Part shown: piece by piece, positions 1 to 9,494 of the stretch
How the letters are laid out: each line of letters begins with the position of its first letter
Position numbering within the stretch: the first letter of the stretch is position 1
Assembly: GCF_011927795.1 (NCBI RefSeq)
Contig: NZ_JAATJJ010000002.1
Coordinates: 124,001 to 188,000 of the forward strand
From: Saonia flava
GTDB taxonomy: Bacteria; Bacteroidota; Bacteroidia; Flavobacteriales; Flavobacteriaceae
DNA length: 64,000 nucleotides
Direction: 5' to 3'
The notes under the pieces: model-generated
The model's input: only the letters and a program-made list of their open reading frames with translations
Told to the model about the DNA's origin: nothing
The model's database searches: none
Position numbers and translations under genes: made by a program

Positions 1-2
1 AA

Positions 3-944
3 GGAAGTGTGTTTAAAGGAAAATGGACATACATTTCGGCTTTAATTTCATTAATTATTTTCTTGCCAAATATTATCTGGCAAGTTCAAAATGATTTTCC
101 ACTCTTAAAACATTTACAAGCTCTTAATAAAACCCAATTGGATGATATGAATCCAATGGAATTCGGGCTTGAGCAATTAAACTTTCCATTTACACTTATT
201 GTTAGCCTTTTTGGTTTGGGCGCATTTATAATAGATAAAAACTTAAAAAAATACAGAACAATTGGAATTGCATCGTTAGTTATTTTTTGTACCATGTGGC
301 TATTAAACTCTAAAGCATATTATGTGTTTGCCATTTATCCGGTTCTTTTTGCTGGTGGTGCAGTGAAGTTAGAATCTTCATTGTCCAAAAAAAAATGGTA
401 TATATACGCAATTGCAGGAATTGTCCTGTTGCCTTCAATATATTTTATTCCGGAAGCAACACCTATTTTACCTATAGAAAAGTATGTTAAATATGCCCAA
501 CTTAAAGAGAAAAACGGAAGAATAGAATTAAAGGAAGATTATGCAGATATGTTTGGTTGGGAAGAACAAGTAAAATTAGTGGATAGTGTATACCAAACGT
601 TAAGTCCTAAAGAAAAAAACAATTGTGTTTTATGGGCTGAAAACTATGGAGAGGCTGGTGCTCTCAAAATATTGGGAAAAAAATATAACCTTCCAAATCC
701 AATTAGTAGACATGGAAGTTTTTGGACTTGGGGGTATGGAAAGATAGATGCTGATGTTTGGATTAGCCTGGGCAACGAAAAAACGTCTGTGGAACATGTA
801 TTTGAAGAAGTAATATTGGTGAAGACAATTACTCACAAATATGCAATTGACGAAGAAAATGGAATACCTCTTTTTATTTGTAAAGAGCCAAAAATTGATA
901 TCAAAAAATGGTGGGAAGGTTATGAAGAACATATATTTGATTGA
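3..944 (+). CDS. Membrane glycosyltransferase of the ArnT/PMT type, 5' end outside the window
   Basis: The frame is open to the left edge, so only the C-terminal ~314 residues are visible; the GTG at position 9 is probably not the true start. The visible part has about four to five hydrophobic segments in the first 150 residues, including the stretch LPNIIWQVQNDFPLL, which is typical of the dolichyl-phosphate-mannose-type glycosyltransferases (GT39/GT83, PMT_2) of Bacteroidota. A soluble C-terminal domain of about 160 residues, rich in W and K/E, follows and would lie in the periplasm. These enzymes transfer sugars from polyprenyl-phosphate donors to lipids or proteins; the acceptor cannot be told. 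The catalytic N-terminal part is missing here, so the assignment rests on membrane layout and family resemblance. Confidence 0.75.
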   Translation, partial: GSVFKGKWTYISALISLIIFLPNIIWQVQNDFPLLKHLQALNKTQLDDMNPMEFGLEQLNFPFTLIVSLFGLGAFIIDKNLKKYRTIGIASLVIFCTMWLLNSKAYYVFAIYPVLFAGGAVKLESSLSKKKWYIYAIAGIVLLPSIYFIPEATPILPIEKYVKYAQLKEKNGRIELKEDYADMFGWEEQVKLVDSVYQTLSPKEKNNCVLWAENYGEAGALKILGKKYNLPNPISRHGSFWTWGYGKIDADVWISLGNEKTSVEHVFEEVILVKTITHKYAIDEENGIPLFICKEPKIDIKKWWEGYEEHIFD

Positions 945-1090
945 AAGGTAAAGACACTACCATACCATATGCAATTAAGCGCTCATATGTTTACTAAATT
1001 AAAGCTCTTTGTCATTGCAATTATGGGGTTACAGTGAAAAAGTTTTTCAAACACATTTCCCAAAACAAAATAATAACCAAACCCTTGTAT

Positions 1091-1125
1091 AAAAAAAGAG
1101 CCGGCTTAAAGCCGGCTCTTTTTTT
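1091..1125. terminator. Bidirectional rho-independent terminator
   Basis: Perfect 15-bp inverted repeat (arm AAAAAAAGAGCCGGC, 5-nt loop TTAAA) with an A run on one side and a T run on the other. It lies between the convergent ends of the glycosyltransferase and the ThuA lipoprotein gene and can serve both. Confidence 0.9.
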
Positions 1126-1145
1126 CAAACTTAATTATTCCTTTT

Positions 1146-4100
1146 TTAATTAAAAGTAGCATTGGCCAAAGCAACCATTACAGCTTCTTCAGTCTCCTTT
1201 TGTCTATTATAACTAATGTACAAAGTCTGTTTTCCACTTAAGGCGGTTGTCAATGGAATTACAATGGGCGCTCCTTGTGGTCCCAATGGGGTATTTAAAC
1301 TTCCGGAGCCAATTAATTCACCCTCGGCATTGTTTAAACGCACTTCAAAATCAAAACCAACTACCGGTGGTGCTTGCCACATGGACATTAAGGTAACAGC
1401 CTTTACACCAGACAAATCAATATCCTCCATTACAAACCATCCCGTTGCACTGTTCACTATGAGTAAATCCATCCCGTTATAGTTCATACTCATAAAACCT
1501 TCACTATCTGCACCTGGATCAAAAGAAACTGTATTGCTCGTTAAAGCAACTGTCTTAACTCCGGTCAAGGGTTTCACTCCATTTTCACCACCATCTGTAT
1601 AACTGGCACTCAGTACCATTGTTGAACCAGAGTTACTTGCTTCCGGTACTATTTTTCCAGACAATGGCAAAGAAGCCTTTTTAGGTCTTGTATCGGCTAA
1701 GGATAAAATCCAATTGGCAATCTGCGCTTTTTCCTCTACAGTAATATCTGGATGAGCTGGCATGTTTACTTCTCCCCAAACTCCACTACCACCTTGAACA
1801 ATCTTTTCTTGGATATACCTAAAATTACTGCTTCGTCTACCTGTTTGGTACTTCTTAGAAACCTCCAAATAGGACGGGCCTATGGATTTTTCATTCTCCT
1901 TATGACAAGATTTACAATCCATGGTCTGGGTCAATACTTTCCCAGCAATGGACGCAGAGGCTTGTTGATGTCCTACATTGGATAAAGAAGCCTCATCCAT
2001 TCCTTCCATATAATTTACGGATACATAGACATTGGAATCATCAATTGTATCGGAACTACCATCATCGGTCACAGAAACCTTATACTCCACAGCCTGGCCT
2101 GGAATAAAGAAAGACTGATTACCTCCAACAATATCAATTTTGACTTCTGGTCTTGTGTTTCCAACAAAAATATTGGTTACCTCACTACTGGCAGAAGCTC
2201 CTTCATCATCTTTTGCTTCAACCGATATTTTATACTCTCCATTATCAGCATAGGTATAGGCAACTTCTGGTACATTGGTTTCCTTGGTTTCTCCATTTCC
2301 AAAATCCCAAACATAGGTTATATCGTTTCCTTCTAAATCTTCGGCCATAATCTTGGCGTTAATGGCCATTGGTGATTTACCAGAGGTTACATCAACCTCA
2401 ACGCCTTCTATCACAGGAGGTCTGTTTCCTCCATTAAAATCAATATAGCTTAAACCAGAATCATCATTATTGGCAAACCAGCCACTACCGTATTCCAATA
2501 AATAAATTCTACCTTCTGGACCAACTTCCATATCTATTAAGTTATTTAACTTAATATCCGGGGCAAAAGGTTCCATTTTATTAAAATCTCCATTAGGGTC
2601 CAAGGTTACAGCTTTCATCCACCCACGAATCCACTCGTAGATAATTACTTTACCATCATAATAATCTGGTAGTCTGCTTTCTCCTTCAGGGTACATATCT
2701 GTATAATATACTGGCCCGGCCATAGCATTCCTACCTCCAGTCCCCACTCCAGGAAAATCACTGGAAGCTGTATATGGATACCAAATAAATGCTGATTTTG
2801 CAGATGGCAATTCGGTTAAACCTGTATTATTTCTAGAATTGTTCAGAGGTTTCTCTGGGTCAAAAGCCATTCCACTCTCTCCTGTTTCATAATTATATTC
2901 TCTATAGGCATAATTATCACCTATAAAATAGGGCCAGCCATAGTTACCTGCTTCACGAGCCTGTCCTACTTCATCGTACCCTCTGGGGCCGCGGGTTTCC
3001 AAACTGTCCGCACGGGCATCGGGCCCAACATCTCCCCAATATAAATTTCCATTCTTTTGATCCACTGAAATTCTATATGGGTTTCTATGTCCCATAGTAT
3101 ATATTTCTGGTCTTGATTTTGGCGTTCCCACTGGGAATAGGTTCCCTTCTGGAATATCATAACTACCATCCTCATTTACTTTTATACGCATAATTTTTCC
3201 TCGTAAATCGTTGGAGTTACCAGAAGAACGACGAGCATCAAATTGCTCATGTCCTGGGGTATCGTTTAATGGCGCAAAACCATTATTTACATATTTTTCT
3301 CCTTGCTCATTAAAAGGAGTTGAATTATCTCCTGCTGATAAATACAAAAGGCCGTCTCCCCCAAAGGCAATAGAACCTCCGGTATGGCAACAGATTTCCC
3401 TCTGGCTTTCAACCTCAAGAATAATTTGTTCGGAGCCCATATCAATGGTATCATTTTCAAATTTAAATCTGGACAATCTATTCACCCATTTATCCCCAGT
3501 AGGAGCATAATACATATAAACCCAATGGTTATTGGCAAAATCTGGGTCTTTTTGTAATCCCATCAACCCTTCTTCTGCATTCACCCCAGGAGTATTCAAG
3601 GTTTTATGGTACACATCCAAATAGCCCACCTGTTTTACCTCTTTGGTATCATGCTTATATAACATTATCTCTCCTCTTCTTTGGGCTACCAATACATCTC
3701 TGTTAGGTAGAATCGCCATTTCTGTAGGTTCATAAAAATCACCTACAACCAATTCTACTTTTGTAAAACGGTTTGCATCTGGTGGCACCATGGAAGTAGC
3801 TTTGGAGTAGTCCAATTTTAAATTATCACCAATTGCATATTGTATACCACCTAATAAGTGTTTTAGATAGTTTTCTTCTGTATAACTTTCCTCTGTGTGT
3901 CCTAAAGCTGTATAAAAGGCTCTCCCTCCATCAAACTCATGGTACCAGCTCATGGGATGAAAATCTCCATTTTCCCCACCTTCATAGGTACTTTCATCAA
4001 CTGTAAGGATTACATTAACATCTGGATTAATTTTTTTGTAATTGTACATTTCATCGGCACGGTGCCAAATTGAATCTGTAAAAAAACTTGTTGCTGGGAA

Positions 4101-4553
4101 ATTAGCATCTTTTATATGAAAATCCGCTTCGGGTGTTCCGGCTGGGTGACTTTGGAACCACGCTCCTGCCAATTTACCATACCAACCCCAAGAATATTCC
4201 GTATCAGCGGCAGCATGGACTCCTACGTAACTACCTCCTGCCTGTATGTAACGCTCAAAAGCAACTTCCTGTTTTATATCCAACACATCCCCGGTTGTGT
4301 TTAAAAAAATAACAGAGGCGTATTTTTCTAGATTTTCTTCACTAAAAGAATCGGAAATAGTTGTGGTATCAACTTCAAAACCATTTTCATCTCCCAATTT
4401 TTGAATGGCCGCAATACCATTGGGGATGGAGGCATGCTTAAAGCCCATTGTTTTGGAAAACACCAAAACTTTGGGTTTCCCCTCCCTTTTCTTACTACAT
4501 CCAGCAAGTACAATAGCTAGACATCCAATAATGCACAAAACAATTCTCTTCAT
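1146..4553 (-). CDS. Large lipoprotein with ThuA, sugar dehydrogenase, PKD and cytochrome c domains
   Basis: The 1135-residue protein begins with a lipoprotein signal (hydrophobic core, lipobox LAGC, Cys19). In order it shows a ThuA-like domain (about 25-245), a glucose/sorbosone dehydrogenase-type beta-propeller (about 260-700, with the HRNPYRIS and GGSIAFGGDG stretches seen in this family), a PKD domain (about 715-800), a class I cytochrome c with haem motif CKSCH at residues 880-884, and a C-terminal beta-rich domain resembling a CBM6-like module (about 1000-1135). The family is common in Bacteroidota. A periplasmic or surface oxidation of a sugar, with the haem passing on electrons, is inferred; the substrate is unknown. 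The NUDIX-type regulator just upstream and an inverted repeat between the two genes suggest local control. It ends at the shared terminator at 1091-1125. Confidence 0.88.
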   Translation of the reverse strand: MKRIVLCIIGCLAIVLAGCSKKREGKPKVLVFSKTMGFKHASIPNGIAAIQKLGDENGFEVDTTTISDSFSEENLEKYASVIFLNTTGDVLDIKQEVAFERYIQAGGSYVGVHAAADTEYSWGWYGKLAGAWFQSHPAGTPEADFHIKDANFPATSFFTDSIWHRADEMYNYKKINPDVNVILTVDESTYEGGENGDFHPMSWYHEFDGGRAFYTALGHTEESYTEENYLKHLLGGIQYAIGDNLKLDYSKATSMVPPDANRFTKVELVVGDFYEPTEMAILPNRDVLVAQRRGEIMLYKHDTKEVKQVGYLDVYHKTLNTPGVNAEEGLMGLQKDPDFANNHWVYMYYAPTGDKWVNRLSRFKFENDTIDMGSEQIILEVESQREICCHTGGSIAFGGDGLLYLSAGDNSTPFNEQGEKYVNNGFAPLNDTPGHEQFDARRSSGNSNDLRGKIMRIKVNEDGSYDIPEGNLFPVGTPKSRPEIYTMGHRNPYRISVDQKNGNLYWGDVGPDARADSLETRGPRGYDEVGQAREAGNYGWPYFIGDNYAYREYNYETGESGMAFDPEKPLNNSRNNTGLTELPSAKSAFIWYPYTASSDFPGVGTGGRNAMAGPVYYTDMYPEGESRLPDYYDGKVIIYEWIRGWMKAVTLDPNGDFNKMEPFAPDIKLNNLIDMEVGPEGRIYLLEYGSGWFANNDDSGLSYIDFNGGNRPPVIEGVEVDVTSGKSPMAINAKIMAEDLEGNDITYVWDFGNGETKETNVPEVAYTYADNGEYKISVEAKDDEGASASSEVTNIFVGNTRPEVKIDIVGGNQSFFIPGQAVEYKVSVTDDGSSDTIDDSNVYVSVNYMEGMDEASLSNVGHQQASASIAGKVLTQTMDCKSCHKENEKSIGPSYLEVSKKYQTGRRSSNFRYIQEKIVQGGSGVWGEVNMPAHPDITVEEKAQIANWILSLADTRPKKASLPLSGKIVPEASNSGSTMVLSASYTDGGENGVKPLTGVKTVALTSNTVSFDPGADSEGFMSMNYNGMDLLIVNSATGWFVMEDIDLSGVKAVTLMSMWQAPPVVGFDFEVRLNNAEGELIGSGSLNTPLGPQGAPIVIPLTTALSGKQTLYISYNRQKETEEAVMVALANATFN

Positions 4554-4665
4554 TCGTTCGGTTTTTTAAAATTTTAAGTCAGTTTTTGTTGATTTCGTAT
4601 TAATTAAGATGAAAAAATAAGCATTTAAAAAAATTAAATTCTTAAAACTAATATAAAATTTATTT

Positions 4666-4686
4666 ATTGTGTATAAAAAACACAAT
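4666..4686. promoter_or_regulatory. Inverted repeat, candidate operator
   Basis: Perfect 7-bp arms (ATTGTGT and ACACAAT) separated by 7 nt. The repeat lies in the 155-bp gap between the NUDIX-type regulator and the ThuA lipoprotein gene, about 115 bp before the start of the latter. Binding by the regulator is inferred from position only. Confidence 0.4.
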
Positions 4687-4708
4687 ATAATTTTGCTTAG
4701 CCAAAAAT

Positions 4709-5488
4709 TTAAATGGCCAGCACTATTCCATTTTTAAGAGCTTCATTGTATTTTTTCATATCAAATTGATACAGTTTAGGTGACCTGTGCTGTCCTATTT
4801 TTTTAACTTCTTTGGTATCCTTTATCAATTCTAATTTCAACAATTTTTTAGAAAAATTTCTACGGTCCAACTTTTTGTCCAATATGGTCTCGTATAAGGA
4901 TTGAATTTCTGGGAGCGTAAATTTGTTTGGCAATAAATTATATCCTATTGGGATGTGGTACAAATTTATACGCATATTCCTAAGGGCATACGACAACATC
5001 TCATTATGATCAAATAAAAGTTTTGGAACTTGGTTTATATCTTGCCAAACTAATTCCTCGATGAAGTAATCGGTCATCAAATTAACTTGTGAATACTCTA
5101 CAAGTGCATAGTATCCAATACTAATGGTTCGTTCATGCAACCAGCTATTCTTGGGAAGAAGATACCGATTATTCCCAGGGGAAAAAGAAAGGCCTTCCTT
5201 TTCCTTTCTCCTAAATTCACTATCTCCAAAAACATGGAATTGTTTTAGATAAAGTTTATCCAAGGATGTTTTCTCTTTGAGAATTCTGGTCGCAGCATTA
5301 CTTAAGGTTTCCTTTTTCTTTATGAACCCCCCAGGCAATCCCCATCCATCCAATCCTCTCCATTTTGCCAACAATATTTTCAACTCTTTCCCATGATAGC
5401 CAAATATTGCACAATCAATTGTAAGGTTAGGAATATAATACTTGTCCCCGTTTTCCAGAAAATCATGAAATTCTTTTTCGGTTTTCAT
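4709..5488 (-). CDS. NUDIX-domain transcriptional regulator, NrtR/AraR family
   Basis: A 259-residue protein with an N-terminal NUDIX fold (about 20-165) and a C-terminal winged-helix region (about 175-255), the layout of the NrtR/AraR regulators. The NUDIX box keeps the leading glycine and first glutamate (GGFIKKKETL) but the catalytic REUXEE core is replaced by RILKEK, so it is probably a ligand sensor and not a hydrolase. It resembles the second NUDIX regulator at 60764-61456, including the later segment IGYNLLPNKFTLPEIQSLYE. An insertion of about 20 residues in the NUDIX domain (around residues 92-112) sets it apart. Its neighbour downstream is the ThuA/sugar dehydrogenase lipoprotein gene, which suggests a sugar or sugar acid as effector; this is inference. 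Confidence 0.85.
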   Translation of the reverse strand: MKTEKEFHDFLENGDKYYIPNLTIDCAIFGYHGKELKILLAKWRGLDGWGLPGGFIKKKETLSNAATRILKEKTSLDKLYLKQFHVFGDSEFRRKEKEGLSFSPGNNRYLLPKNSWLHERTISIGYYALVEYSQVNLMTDYFIEELVWQDINQVPKLLFDHNEMLSYALRNMRINLYHIPIGYNLLPNKFTLPEIQSLYETILDKKLDRRNFSKKLLKLELIKDTKEVKKIGQHRSPKLYQFDMKKYNEALKNGIVLAI

Positions 5489-5574
5489 TCACTTAAAATT
5501 ATACGTTTAAAACCTGCTTAAATATAATAACTTATTCCTGTTTACTTATTTTTACAGAATTGAAGACAAAACTA

Positions 5575-6150
5575 ATGTCACTATTACCTGAGCTATATTT
5601 TAAAAATGATACGGAATGGCGTGCATGGTTACATGAAAACCATGAAACTTCCAAAGGTGTTTACCTAATTTTTTACAAAGTAGATCATCCTATGGAAAGT
5701 ATGCGCTGGGAGGAAGCTGTAAAAGTTGCTTTATGTTATGGCTGGATTGACAGTACTGTTAAAAGTTTGGGGAACGGTAAGCGGCGTCAATATTTTTGTT
5801 CCAGAAACGATAGAAGTGTCTGGAGTAAAGTGAACAAAACTCATATTGAAGATTTGTTGAAAAATGAATTGATGCATCCAAGTGGTCTTGAGAAGATAAA
5901 ATTGGCAAAGAGAAATGGTTCTTGGAAAGCACTGGATGATGTTGAAAATGGTGTTGTTCCCAAGGATTTAAAGGAGGCATTTAATAAAAATCCATTGGCC
6001 TATAAAAACTACTTGGGTTTTGCTCCTGGGTATCGCAAAAGTTATCTGTATTGGCTCAATCAGGCAAAAAGGGAAGAAACACGTTTAAAAAGAATATTGG
6101 AAATCGTTGCGTTATGTGAACAAAATGTAAAGTCTAGAAACAATTGGTAA
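5575..6150 (+). CDS. YdeI/OmpD-associated family protein
   Basis: A cytoplasmic protein of 191 residues. The N-terminal half has the family features: LYFKNDTEWRAWLHENH, then a KVDHPMESMRWEEAV segment and ALCYGWIDSTVKSL. The C-terminal half has the OmdA-type region with FNKNPLAYKNYLGFAPGYRKSYLYWL. Members are annotated as bacteriocin-protection or OmpD-associated proteins; the biochemical role is not established. I chose the ATG at 5575; the frame also has a TTG at 5560 that would add five residues. It is divergent from the NUDIX regulator and shares an 86-bp upstream gap with it. It shows no signal peptide and no membrane segment. Confidence 0.85.
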   Translation: MSLLPELYFKNDTEWRAWLHENHETSKGVYLIFYKVDHPMESMRWEEAVKVALCYGWIDSTVKSLGNGKRRQYFCSRNDRSVWSKVNKTHIEDLLKNELMHPSGLEKIKLAKRNGSWKALDDVENGVVPKDLKEAFNKNPLAYKNYLGFAPGYRKSYLYWLNQAKREETRLKRILEIVALCEQNVKSRNNW

Positions 6151-6225
6151 TTTCTACATCTGTTTTTAGAAATGAGTTATAAGATTTCTGTACCTTTAAG
6201 CGACTAATTAACTGAACCAATACTG

Positions 6226-9200
6226 ATGAGAAAACTTCTTTCCTTGGTAATGCTTTTTGCATTCCTATCTATTACCGCACAACAATTTAAAATGGACATG
6301 GTCCAAGACATGAAGCCCAGAAATATTGGCCCTGCCGGTATGAGCGGTCGTGTTACGGCTATTGATGTGGTGCACTCCAACCCAGATATTATGTATGTGG
6401 GCACCGCCTCTGGTGGATTATGGAAATCTACCTCTGGGGGCATTAAATGGGAGCCTATTTTTGAAAAAGAAGTAACAGCTTCCATAGGGGCTGTTGCCAT
6501 TCAACAATCCAACCCTTCTGTTATTTGGGCAGGAACTGGGGAAGGCAACCCCAGAAATAGTCTCAATGGTGGATATGGTATCTACAAATCTTTGGACGGT
6601 GGCAAAAGTTGGAAATCCATGGGGTTAGAGAAAACTAGACATATTCATAGGGTTATTATAGATCCTATGAACCCAGATATCGTTTATGTGGGAGCTATTG
6701 GCTCTCCATGGGGTGAACATCCAGAACGTGGGGTTTTTAAAACTACAAATGGTGGTGAAACTTGGGAAAAAGTACTTTTTGTAAATAACAAAACAGGGGT
6801 TGCCGATATGGTCATGGATCCCACCAATCCCAATAAATTGATAGTTGCCATGTGGGAACACAAAAGAGATCCTTGGTTTTTTAAATCCGGTGGTGAAGGA
6901 AGTGGCCTCTATATGACCCATGATGGGGGGGGGAATTGGAAAAAACTTTCTGATGAAGATGGCATGCCAAAAGGAGATTTGGGAAGGATTGGAATAGCTA
7001 TTAGCAAAAACAAACCTAATGTAGTTTATGCACTTGTAGAAGCTAAAAAAAATGCATTGTACAAATCTGAGGATGGAGGTTTTAAGTGGAAAAAAACTAG
7101 CGATAAAGCTGATATTGGAAATAGACCCTTTTACTATTCGGAAATTTATGTAGATCCACAGAATGAAAATCGCCTATACTCTGTCTTTACGTATATAAAC
7201 GTATCTGAGGATGGAGGAAAAAATTTTAAGCAGTTAATGCCCGCTTATGGAGTGGACAATGGAGTTCATCCAGATCATCATGCCTGGTGGATACATCCAA
7301 ACAATGGTCAGTTTATGATAGATGGAAATGATGGAGGTTTAAACATTACCAAAGACGGTGGAAAAACATGGCGCTTCATTGGCAACCTTCCCGTGGCCCA
7401 ATTTTATCATATAAATTATGACAATGAATATCCATATAATGTGTATGGAGGAATGCAGGACAATGGTTCTTGGAGAGGTCCTGCCTACGTTTGGCGGGCC
7501 CAGGGAATCCGTAATAGCTATTGGCAGGAAATTGCTTTTGGTGATGGTTTTGATGTGGTTCCAGATTTGGATGATTCCCAATATGGATATGCTATGAGTC
7601 AGCAGGGATTTGTATCTCGTTATGATTGGAAAACGGGCAATAATTATATTGTACGTCCTACTCCACCAGATGCTACCACTAAACTTCGATTTAATTGGAA
7701 TGCTGGTATTGGCCAAGACCCATTTGATAACAGTACTGTATATTTTGGAAGTCAATTTGTTCATAAGAGTACGGATAAAGGATTAACGTGGGAAGTTATT
7801 TCCCCTGATTTAACCACTAATGACCCTGAAAAACAAAAGCAAAGTGAAAGTGGTGGATTGACCATGGACGCCACGGGAGCAGAAAACCATTGTACCGTTT
7901 TGGTGATAGAACCTTCCCCAGTAGAACAAAATATGCTTTGGGCAGGGACTGATGATGGTCGTGTACACTATACACAAAATGGAGGTGCAAATTGGATTGA
8001 GGTTACCCAAAACATAAAAGGGTTGCCCAAAGGCAGCTGGATTCCCCAAATAAAAGCTTCTAAAAAAAATAAAGGAGAAGCGCTTTTAATTGCAAATGAT
8101 TACAGGCGTTTTAATTATACCCCTTATGCATATCGCACAAAAGATTATGGTAAAATCTGGACTCGCATTGTGGATGCCAATGACGTAAAAAGCTATGCTC
8201 TTTCTATCATTGAAGATCCAGAAAATTCAAATCTTATGTTTCTTGGGACCGATGATGGTCTGTACATTTCATTTAATGCAGGAGGTTCATGGCAAAAATG
8301 GACAGAAGGATTCCCTACAGTTTCTGTAAAGGATTTGGCAATTCATCCTAGGGAAAATGATTTGATTATTGGAACTTTCGGTCGCGCCGCATGGATTTTG
8401 GATGATATTCGTCCTTTACGTGCCTTGGCTGCTGACAACTCTATTTTTGAGAAAGAAATTGAGCTGTTTAGCCCTCCAGTGGCCTATCAAGCAGCATACC
8501 AACAACCCACAGGAAGTAGATTTGGTGGCGATGCCATATATAATGGTGAAAACAAAAAGGCCGGTGCCATGCTTACCTACTATCTAAAGGAAACTACAAA
8601 AAAAGAAGAAAAAGATAAAAAAGAGGAAGAGGAAGAGGAAAAAGAGGAATCTAAAAATGAAGACAATAAGCCAAAAGAAAAAACAAAAGACACCGTATTC
8701 TTTACGTTTTATGATGGTGACAGGTTGATTAGAACTTTGAAACAGAAAACACCGAAAAAACCAGGGTTTCATAGAATTTACTGGTATATGGATGAAAAAG
8801 GACCTGATAGACCCGCTAGAAAAATTAGTAAAAGAAAAACAGAACGAGGAGGGCTCAATGTAAAACCGGGAACATATAGCGTGAAAATGCTTTATGGTGA
8901 TTTGGAAGAAGAAACTACAATAACTGTAAAAAGCGACCCTAGACTCAATGTATCTATAGCATCTATCAATGAAGTCTATGAAACCTCCAAGCAAATACAA
9001 GAATATACCCAAACTGCGGCCAATGCAGTGAAACAATTGGTAGAAAGCAAAAATGTGGCCGAGAAATATCAAAAAGAATTAAAGGAATTGGACAAGGATA
9101 AATTTAAAGACCAAATAAAAGCTTCTAAGGACATTGCTCAAGAAATAGATTCCATAGTGGCTCTATATATTGGAAAAGTGGATAAACGACAGGGAATTAC

Positions 9201-9441
9201 AAGAAACCCAGAGATTACAGTTATACAGCGTATTAATAATGCCAATAGGTACACAGCTACAAGAAAAAGCGGTGTTACGGATACAGAAAAACGTTTAATA
9301 GAATTTGCAGAGGAAGAGTTAAAAAGTGCTTTACAAAAAACCAATGGCTTTTTTACCGATAAATGGAAAGCCTATAGGGAAACCATGGACCAACTAGAGG
9401 TTTCGCCATTTAAAGAAACGAAAATATTTAATATAGATTAG
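6226..9441 (+). CDS. Exported BNR/VPS10-like beta-propeller protein
   Basis: This 1071-residue protein starts with a Sec signal peptide (MRKLLSLVMLFAFLSITAQ). Residues 25-740 consist of repeated WD/BNR-type blades, each with a Gly/Asp-rich turn such as SLDGGKSWKS, TTNGGETWEK, THDGGGNWKK, SEDGGFKWKK and TKDGGKTWRF, as in sortilin-like VPS10 and Asp-box propellers. A strongly charged Lys/Glu linker follows at about 790-825, then a beta domain and a helical C-terminal region of about 140 residues. Similar large proteins are widespread in Bacteroidota; some are annotated as glycosyl hydrolases, but I see no catalytic signature and would not call it an enzyme. It is followed after 53 bp by the YceI-like lipoprotein gene, so the two may be co-transcribed. 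Confidence 0.85.
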   Translation: MRKLLSLVMLFAFLSITAQQFKMDMVQDMKPRNIGPAGMSGRVTAIDVVHSNPDIMYVGTASGGLWKSTSGGIKWEPIFEKEVTASIGAVAIQQSNPSVIWAGTGEGNPRNSLNGGYGIYKSLDGGKSWKSMGLEKTRHIHRVIIDPMNPDIVYVGAIGSPWGEHPERGVFKTTNGGETWEKVLFVNNKTGVADMVMDPTNPNKLIVAMWEHKRDPWFFKSGGEGSGLYMTHDGGGNWKKLSDEDGMPKGDLGRIGIAISKNKPNVVYALVEAKKNALYKSEDGGFKWKKTSDKADIGNRPFYYSEIYVDPQNENRLYSVFTYINVSEDGGKNFKQLMPAYGVDNGVHPDHHAWWIHPNNGQFMIDGNDGGLNITKDGGKTWRFIGNLPVAQFYHINYDNEYPYNVYGGMQDNGSWRGPAYVWRAQGIRNSYWQEIAFGDGFDVVPDLDDSQYGYAMSQQGFVSRYDWKTGNNYIVRPTPPDATTKLRFNWNAGIGQDPFDNSTVYFGSQFVHKSTDKGLTWEVISPDLTTNDPEKQKQSESGGLTMDATGAENHCTVLVIEPSPVEQNMLWAGTDDGRVHYTQNGGANWIEVTQNIKGLPKGSWIPQIKASKKNKGEALLIANDYRRFNYTPYAYRTKDYGKIWTRIVDANDVKSYALSIIEDPENSNLMFLGTDDGLYISFNAGGSWQKWTEGFPTVSVKDLAIHPRENDLIIGTFGRAAWILDDIRPLRALAADNSIFEKEIELFSPPVAYQAAYQQPTGSRFGGDAIYNGENKKAGAMLTYYLKETTKKEEKDKKEEEEEEKEESKNEDNKPKEKTKDTVFFTFYDGDRLIRTLKQKTPKKPGFHRIYWYMDEKGPDRPARKISKRKTERGGLNVKPGTYSVKMLYGDLEEETTITVKSDPRLNVSIASINEVYETSKQIQEYTQTAANAVKQLVESKNVAEKYQKELKELDKDKFKDQIKASKDIAQEIDSIVALYIGKVDKRQGITRNPEITVIQRINNANRYTATRKSGVTDTEKRLIEFAEEELKSALQKTNGFFTDKWKAYRETMDQLEVSPFKETKIFNID

Positions 9442-9494
9442 AAACAGAAAAACTATTAATTCTGTAACTTTAAACTCAATTAAAAACAATAGAA

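Noticed and set aside
8584-9072. 162-codon frame opposite to the BNR-like gene
   Set aside because: It consists mainly of Phe and Leu runs, the mirror of the Lys/Glu-rich linker on the coding strand.
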